From Chara braunii (taxonomy: Eukaryota; Streptophyta; Charophyceae; Charales; Characeae): 64,000 nt of DNA. The stretch covers positions 576,983 through 640,982 of the forward strand of contig BFEA01000676.1 in NCBI GenBank assembly GCA_003427395.1. The letters are read 5' to 3'. The notes below the pieces were generated by a model, which saw only the letters and a list, made by a program, of their open reading frames with translations, was not told where the DNA came from and made no database searches. This document shows positions 58,193 through 64,000 of this stretch, in pieces (within the stretch, counting starts at the first letter, position 1; every line of letters starts with the position of its first letter). A program made the position numbers and the translations under genes.

Positions 58193-58438
58193 TGTAAATG
58201 TACGGGGGCAGCGTTGACTGTTACCGCCGCGAAGCGGCGGCCTATTTAATTTCATTTGGTGATCACGGGGGGCACGCAACCCGTGCCACTGGCCCGACGG
58301 AAACATCCAGGAGGCACGCAGTGTTGGCCCGTCTGGGAGTGTTATGCGTTTGAGACGGAACGCTGATGGAGAGTTGTATGACGGAAAACTATCACGTACG
58401 GTTTGGAGGACAGAGACTCACCTCTGACCCCTACCCAT
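58193..58438 (+). other. Group II intron 3' end fragment (domains V and VI)
   Basis: 58371-58404 is exactly 34 nt and folds as domain V: a 9-bp lower stem (GAGTTGTAT with GTACGGTTT, all pairs canonical or G-U), the two-base AC bulge, a 5-bp upper stem with one mismatch and a four-base loop. CACGTACGG is the classic 3' half. The catalytic triad is AGU instead of AGC. 58405-58437 folds as domain VI (CAGAG-ACTCAC-CTCTG) and ends CCTACCCAT. Upstream hairpins CCGCCGC-GAA-GCGGCGG (58224-58240) and GGCACG..CGTGCC (58271-58287) may be domain IV remains. The block is missing from copy 1 of the repeat. Confidence 0.75.
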
Positions 58439-58553
58439 TTTAGGTTTTGCTTTAACTGAAGCTATTGCTTTATTCACCTTGTAAAACTCTTGCATGACAT
58501 GGTCGGAGGGTTCCCGCGATTTGAGAAAAAGTCGGGAGCCAACACGCTCGACA

Positions 58554-58988
58554 CCGCGATGCCTATGGAAACTAGAAATTTGACCCCGATACCCCCCATC
58601 CTCCCACGGCGCCCGCTCGAGCTTGTCGAAGTTGTTTTCTACGCGCTAGATAGCCCAAGGAAGGGGTGTAAAAATAAAAAGAGTCTTGCGGACCCGTTTC
58701 ACCGTATCTAATAACTTTTGTCGTGGGTAATAGTTGGGGGTCGATGTCGAGCGCATCGGTCCGACAGGTTGGATTTGGACTCGCGGGGGCCCACGGGGCA
58801 TCATGTTCACCCAAGGTCCCATATGATTACTTTGCTCCCAGGGCATATAAGGATTACGCGTCGGCCACAAGTTCATCCCGTTACACGGCGCCCACTGCCC
58901 ATGTAGTGCTGACTCGATCGGAGGAGACCCTCTTGGTCTTTGCCTCGCCTTCCCACTCTTGCGGGGTGACCGCTACTTGTCGCGAACT
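58554..58988. other. Unassigned junction, includes an LTR terminus-like word
   Basis: TGTCGAGCGCATCGGT at about 58747-58762 equals the first 16 bases of the LTR at 60943, but the sequence then differs. No primer-binding site is next to it. The rest is unassigned, possibly the 3'-ward continuation of the minus-strand gag. Confidence 0.45.
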
Positions 58989-59734
58989 CTACCCTTTTCC
59001 AGTACCTTGACCGCCCTGAGCGAGGTTCCTTGCCCTCCGTTGCTCCTTTGTCAACTTGAGAGGTCCGCGCTCCTCCTTTATCTCTTCCTCCCTCTTGCCT
59101 TTGTCCCTCGCCTGAATACTGGCTCGCCTCTTCGGGGTTCTTACTGAGTGGGGTGACTTCTGGTCATCCTCCCCTGTACCCTTTTCACTTTGGCCCGCCG
59201 GCTTACTCGGGGAATCTTCTAAAACCTTCCGCCCGCCTTTCCTGGCCTCTTCGAGCCGTGCTAACCTCTCTTCCAATACCCCTACTTGCCTTTGCAAACC
59301 ACTTAACTCCGCCTGCGATGGTGCGCCCGCAACTGGTGGCACAGAGCATTCCCCACGTTGGACTTCTATTCCATCCCCTGAGAATCGTAGCCGTAAGGAA
59401 TTCTCCAACTCATCTCACGCTTTCGCCTTCTGCTTGAGGGCATACACCTCCTCACTTAGTCCTTACAAACGAACAAGGGGAACATGCACCACATTGCTTT
59501 CTTGTCACACAGCTTCATAAGGCAAAAATTTTGAAAGTCACGCAGAAAGCTAGACAAGTTTCTTCCTTGGAACAGCAGGGCACGAAGATCTGGGGCATTG
59601 ACTCTTGCAGCGCTTCGTGCAGCAGCACCTTCATGAGGCACGAATTTCTCAAAAGTCGGATCTTGCCGAAGCCTCCTTCTTCCGCCATGATGTTGACAGC
59701 AACCTGATACGTAAAGCAAGCAGCAACTTATCAA
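58989..59734 (-). pseudogene. Gag fragment of a second gypsy element
   Basis: 59734-59456 on the minus strand reads APDLRALLFQGRNLSSFLRDFQNFCLMKLCDKKAMWCMFPLFV. This has the look of a retrotransposon gag capsid start (binding-pocket word F-x-G-R-N-x-S-x-F-L). 59408-58989, in another frame, is a coiled-coil, lysine- and glutamate-rich segment (LSGLQRQVGVLEERLARLEEA). No protease or pol follows, so the element is truncated before about 58980. It shares strand and spacing with the primer-binding site at 60923. Confidence 0.6.
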
Positions 59735-60922
59735 GGAGCGTCCTAGGCAGCCTCAAAGCAAACAAGGGTAAATGGCTAAACTTCACTCTCATTACCTTAT
59801 CTCATGTTCACGTCCAGGACTTTTTAGTCCTTACAATACTATATACAGGCAGGAGTCCTCAAAGCTGATTGTAGATAATCAGTAATAGCTATTATGGCAA
59901 TAGGTATAAAAACGACTATACCCAAGTCAAAAGTAGCGCACTTTAGAAAGACGGCGAAGGCCCTTTCTATCGGTCCACTACTGCTCGAAGCTCATCCCAA
60001 TCTACATTTTCCACATTTGGGTTATGAGAAAAGGCGTATACGTCAACTATATTGGCCATGTTCCATAGACTAGGCTTACAGGGTCATACATCCATAGATG
60101 AGTCCATTATACAACTCAAAGTAACACCCTCAAAACAAATGGTCTCAAGTCCTTAGTTTCCTAAGTGGGTGATCCAACCTCGGAAGGGGCTCAGCTCAAT
60201 GGTCTACCATAAATAACAGGATATACCCTCCACTATCACCCCATCTGTCTCTAGGACCAGTTACCTGGCCTTAGCCCCATTCTAAAGCAACCGTACCACG
60301 ACGCCGTCATGACTAGTCAAACGACTTTTACGGGCATAATAGGTCCTTCACAGGGCCACACACTGTGGTAAACGTACTTAGCCTCATCGTCGCTGCTTCA
60401 CCTTTTCCTAACCGTACCGATCAGGTAAAGCACCGTCCGATCCCATATCAAAATGGTAATCAAACTGCTTCAGTACACAGTCAGCGCGCTTACCACTCTT
60501 CTGCCACTCATATTCCACCAAACACATCGCCTCGCTCAACCATCCTGTTATATGGGCAAGAAGAAGAAATAACAACACTCTATTCGACAACCTGGCTTAC
60601 AGAATACTTATCAGACTCTCTAACATAATCTTTGCATTGCCCAACCTTAGTTGACTACTATTATGCTTCTCTACACTAGACTCTAGGCTCACCTAGCTAG
60701 AGTTCGTCCCTCCTTAGCACCTTCACCCCACCACCCATCTGACTGATCCTTCCGCCAAGTCGAAGGTAGAAATTCGAAATTTTCGTAAACCTCTACTTAA
60801 ACAATCGAACAAACATCCCGCAACCTATCTCACAAAAAATCCCAAAGCTTCCCATACATGCCTGATTCTCTCTCCATCTACCCGGGTGTCGTTCCACCAG
60901 GGACAACGGCAGGCAACCGTTA
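59735..60922 (-). other. Leader of the second gypsy element
   Basis: About 1.2 kb between gag and primer-binding site without an accepted coding region. On the plus strand it is CT-rich. It is in the position of an LTR element leader. Confidence 0.5.
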
Positions 60923-60940
60923 TCCCCGGCAACGGCGCCA
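60923..60940 (-). promoter_or_regulatory. Primer-binding site of second gypsy element
   Basis: TCCCCGGCAACGGCGCCA; the minus strand reads TGGCGCCGTTGCCGGGGA, the tRNA-Asp-type site common in plant gypsy elements. Two bases separate it from the LTR edge at 60943. Confidence 0.9.
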
Positions 60941-60942
60941 CC

Positions 60943-61430
60943 TGTCGAGCGCATCGGTTCGGCACTACTTAATGGTAGCGCGGGACCCTCCCGGCCGCGT
61001 CACACAGGAGTTGGATCTCATTCCTCGTCGCAATACATACATGGAGCTTTCGCAAGCCGCTCCGGCCGAGTGCGCCAGCCATACCTCTCGCGAGCCCCTA
61101 CGACAGGACAGGGTCTACGCGAGGCACGACTACCTCCACCTTACGGGAGTTGTCACCTCCCTTCGGTGGGCGTATCCCCGCCGAGCTACCAGTCCACAAT
61201 ACGAAAGTTGATCAGCTGCAATCGCAGAGGTGGACCAGCCGAGGGCGTTTCTCGTTCGCTGTAGCATAAGGGGTACGTGCGGTACTACGCCTCTATCGGA
61301 CCCGCACGCGAACCGATATCTTGGGGGGGCTGAGGTCCCAAGCGCGGCTCGTCGTCGGTCGACTAGGACGTATCCCACACGCCACGCGCACACCACTATA
61401 AGGTACATAAAAGTAAAGCACACGCACACA
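60943..61430 (-). repeat. Inner end of the second gypsy 5' LTR
   Basis: Starts (plus strand) TGTCGAGCGCATCGG right after the primer-binding site, as an LTR edge should. The first 450 bp match 50955-51400 in the same direction and the right ends of the two long repeats in the opposite direction. The outer end was not found. Confidence 0.7.
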
Positions 61431-62046
61431 CGCACACAAGTACTGAACGACACGAAGGACGTACAACGCAACACACTCCTAGTCCCTTTGTATCCAACCC
61501 ATAACCTTGTACACTGGAAGTCGGTAACTGCCGTACGCGAGGTTTAGTATAAGATCGCTCGAACGTAGGATCCACGCATACCAATTCACTATGCAACTCT
61601 ACGTGAGTAACTGCGATGACGGCGCATTATGTGGTGCCCATACCCAAATGGCATGTTCTGAGTCATGCGGTCGCTTCCGATGCTCAGGCGTCGGCTGAAG
61701 TGCGCGCCAAGAGGGGGTAACCCTTTAGCGGGCGCAAAACCGGCCTGAGGGCCTTACCGCCTTCTGCACCCTGAGGTGTCCCAAAGGGTGCGGGGTAAGA
61801 TGGTCCCTAGGGCAGGAAGGGTTTTGGAGCGGTGGTGAGTTGTCTGGCGCATCACCAGCGACACGCTGACCCTTCCGCTCGGAACTTTATCGTTCTACCA
61901 AAATAAATCCCAACAAGGAAAGTAGCTTCGACTTTTATCGAAAGTGAACCTTTTCAGAGCTAGTCCTGGGACCTGGGTCGTCCTGGGCGAGGACCATCGT
62001 ATTCTAGGCTCAGGGCTACAGTCCGACAACGATTTTTTCAGAAGCG
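61431..62046. other. Unassigned, probably LTR
   Basis: No gene. GC-rich with short hairpins; likely a further part of the LTR that starts at 60943. Confidence 0.4.
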
Positions 62047-62059
62047 TATATATAAATAG
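62047..62059 (+). promoter_or_regulatory. TATA box pointing right
   Basis: TATATATAAATAG, a strong plant-type TATA box, followed at +10 by a 5-bp hairpin GAGGG..CCCTC. If used, RNA would start near 62080-62090 and run into the hairpin-rich DNA. It points opposite to the gypsy element on its left. Confidence 0.5.
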
Positions 62060-62573
62060 AGGGGTCATTCCCTCTCTTCTATTCATCCCAACCCTGGATT
62101 AGGTCCTTAGCACACGGACGCTTCAGGCCACACAAGTACCCTACATAGGTACGTATACATACACATATACACACATATATATGCATATGGGAATAAATGT
62201 GTGGCGATTACATCTCACAATCACAGTGGGTCTCCTCATGCACATATATAAGATCGCAGAGCAGTCTAATCCAATAATCCAAGTCATAGAACATACCTGC
62301 AACCACATCAATGAGTCAAGCAGAAGTCCACACACTACACGGAGTCAACTCCAACCAATCTGCATGCTCATACCCTTCGCCTCAGCCATGCAAGCCCCAA
62401 CCTTCAGCCAACCAACCTTAAGTAAATACTCAGTACCTTTGTTAAATGGCCATTCAATAAAAGTCCTGGTGAAACCTTAACAAAACAGAAAGATCACCAG
62501 GGTTGAAGCCTCTTTAGGTTGAGTAAGGAGAGTGAGCTGAGGTTGAATCGTAAACCGACGAATCGCAACTGAC

Positions 62574-62720
62574 CTGTTATCTGTGATAACAGAAGGTGAT
62601 CCTTGCAGGATCAAAGCTGAATCTAGCCCCAAGTCCTGAATCAATCGATCAAGGAGACCTGTAACACAAGACAGGCCAATCTCAAGCTAAGTCTATGAGC
62701 TCATGGAGGATAATCTCCAT
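62574..62720. repeat. Four hairpins in 150 bp
   Basis: CTGTTATC-TGT-GATAACAG (62574-62592), GATCCT-TGC-AGGATC (62598-62612), CCTGT..ACAGG (62658-62675) and ATGGAG-GATAAT-CTCCAT (62703-62720). Three are perfect. Sequences differ, so they are not copies. Confidence 0.75.
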
Positions 62721-62871
62721 ATCACGATCTTACCCAAGTCACCACACTTAACTAGGTCTAAGCGTTATCTCTAGCCAGCGCCCAAGTAAGGGTAGCCTAT
62801 GACATAGCCTCTCCTACGTACATCGCCACCTGCTGAAATACAAGCTAACCCCTCTAATTTAGGAGAATTTC

Positions 62872-63013
62872 GGCAGCGTTTCCCGTAGGAAAAGTGCCAT
62901 CGCAGAAAATATACTAGTCCAAAAGTCAGACCTTTGGATTCCAGAAAGCAAAAATTTGTCTAACTCCCTAATTTTGTAGAAATTTCGGCAGCGCTTCCCG
63001 TAGAGAAAGTGGC
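62872..63013. repeat. Two tandem 115-bp units with GGCA..TGCC hairpin
   Basis: Unit 1 has GGCA-GCG-TTTCC-CGTA-GGAAA-AG-TGCC (62872-62898). Unit 2 starts at 62987 with GGCAGCGCTTCCCGTAGAG and pairs less well. The flanks AATTTCGGCAGCG and CTAATTTTG are shared. Confidence 0.7.
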
Positions 63014-63322
63014 TTACCAAGATTTATACAAGACCAAGTGCGAATCAAAAGATCCCAGAAAATGCAAAAATTAATCTAAGTAAAAACAACGAGCCCAGAA
63101 AATGCAAGAAATGACTCTAACTCCTATGGCTCTAGCACGTGGCGAGCAACTACAGCAACTACCTATCAAATCCAAACTCAGACTAAGCAGTGACATCACT
63201 CCGTCACATGCAGGCCAAACCACAGACATGCACTCTCTCACCATCCCCAAGTTACTTTAGCAAACAATAGTTTGTAGTCTTTCAATGATTTATCCTTTAT
63301 ACCCAGCTTACATAGGGCATAA

Positions 63323-63986
63323 GGCTAGACCACCCAAACTTATCGAACATGTCTGACCCAGCCAAGAAGTATACACAAACACAGGGCACAACAACTTTTC
63401 TCTTCTTTGGGCACGTGACTACGCCATCCTAGTCGCCCTGAACAGTTTAAGTATCCAGAGTTTATATAGTTGTCTGCACTTAGTCTTTTGAGGTAGCATA
63501 TAGGTGAGCCGATCATCTTCAGCTCAAGACTCAGCTTGCCCCTTCGTACCACAAGTTTATTCTTAGTTAAGTACTCTCTTCAGTTGGTGATAAGCTATAG
63601 TCAGGCCACCCAAACTTATGGAACCCTGCCTGACTAGCCCGTTCATAGATAGTATAATAGTAAAGTATATCAAAGTTATAACCTTCTGATTCCAGCATGT
63701 GCGAGGCATTGGACCAAAACCACCCAAACTTATGAAACATGTCTTGGTCCTCAGCCTGGTTTATTTCTCTTAGACCAAAGCAGGAAGAGGTAGAGCCATC
63801 CAAACTTATGGGACATGCTCACCTCCTCGTTCAGAAACCAAAGAAACTGTCAAAAACCCCAAATAAACAAGGCCGTCAGACTACCCAACTCATGGATTTG
63901 ACTGGCTCCTTAAAAAGCAATCACATTCAGCCCTCACATGTCAGAGCAACCAGACCACCCAAACTTATGGAACATGTCTGGTTCTC
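63323..63986. repeat. Array of six hairpins with apex CCACCCAAACTTATGG
   Basis: Units at 63323-63363, 63594-63639, 63704-63757, 63787-63825, 63869-63911 and 63944-63986. The apex is almost constant; the stems are not: TAGTCAGG/CCTGACTA, GGACCAA/TTGGTCC, GAGGTaGAGC/GCTCACCTC, AACCAGA/TCTGGTT. Within the apex TATG-GAA-CATG can form a small inner hairpin (loop GAA, GGA or AAA). Spacers are unrelated in sequence. It may continue beyond the window. Confidence 0.8.
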
Positions 63987-64000
63987 AAAGCGATACAAAG

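Larger units (their letters stand above)
53309..58553 (+). repeat. LTR-like, hairpin-rich long repeat, copy 2
   Basis: Counterpart of 22759-26665, 5.2 kb. Matching blocks run in order: CTAGACCTATTCTACCTAA (53330), CAAGCAGGGCCTGCAAGGC (53540), the tRNA-like part, GCAGTGTATGTGGTGGGATCATG (55668), GTGGGAACACCCTCCTGGAG (56415), ATCGACCCGGAGT (57220) and the LTR end motif (about 57900-58553, ending CGACA). It is longer than copy 1 because of about 1.1 kb of hairpin-rich DNA, a larger minisatellite and a group II intron fragment. It lacks the MITE. Confidence 0.65.

Noticed and set aside
58747-58762. Edge of another LTR
   Set aside because: Only 16 bases match the LTR at 60943 and no primer-binding site or polypurine tract adjoins.
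63323-63986. Tandem peptide repeat (MFHKFGW on the minus strand)
   Set aside because: Unit distances are not multiples of three and frames are interrupted; stem pairing explains the pattern better.

Overview
The window looks like a stretch of a large, repeat-packed plant or green-algal nuclear genome. The zinc-knuckle protein of the Penelope-like element and the gag and protease sequences of the gypsy elements resemble, from memory, the repeat-encoded proteins that fill the genome of the charophyte alga Chara. No database search was possible, so that assignment is a judgement. I recognise no intact host gene, rRNA, bona fide tRNA or CRISPR array. Almost everything is transposons nested inside transposons, plus microsatellites, minisatellites and hairpin-rich repeats. 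A mate-pair adapter junction at the very start, a 405-base N gap (20042-20446) and one N at 33727 are assembly marks.

Layout. 751-2384 is the decayed 3' part of a LINE on the minus strand. It meets, head to head, a nearly full-length but broken LINE on the plus strand (2377-8911: ORF1, endonuclease, reverse transcriptase, zinc finger). From 9396 to 31568 the backbone is one decayed Ty3/gypsy-type element on the minus strand (primer-binding site 31551-31568, leader and gag, protease, RT, RNase H, integrase). It has been opened by at least five later insertions: a hAT-like element (28330-29595), a foldback MITE (27228-27750), a 3.9-kb LTR-like repeat (22759-26665, itself carrying another MITE), a complete Penelope-like element (14304-20552) and a second hAT-like element (9655-10633). 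Three of these have clean target-site duplications. Subtracting all five leaves about 9.2 kb, a plausible internal region for such an element.

31572-45250 is low-information DNA: LTR remnant, a 47-bp minisatellite, a 1.2-kb tandem duplication with a hAT-like element in its ATT tract, a third copy of the MITE, and many simple repeats. 45449-46892 is an array of about fourteen short hairpins. 46897-50954 is a second, more decayed Penelope-like element on the minus strand. 53309-58553 is a second copy of the LTR-like repeat, holding a cluster of hairpins, a tRNA-like segment and an inserted fragment with a group II intron domain V. 58989-60940 is the 5' end of a second gypsy element on the minus strand, followed by its LTR. 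A TATA box at 62047 points into a last hairpin-rich stretch (62574-63986).

The observations I would follow first are: the three hairpin clusters, in which stems keep pairing while their bases change and the apex stays similar; the Penelope-like element with its GIY-YIG endonuclease upstream of the RT; and the group II intron domain V inside a nuclear repeat.
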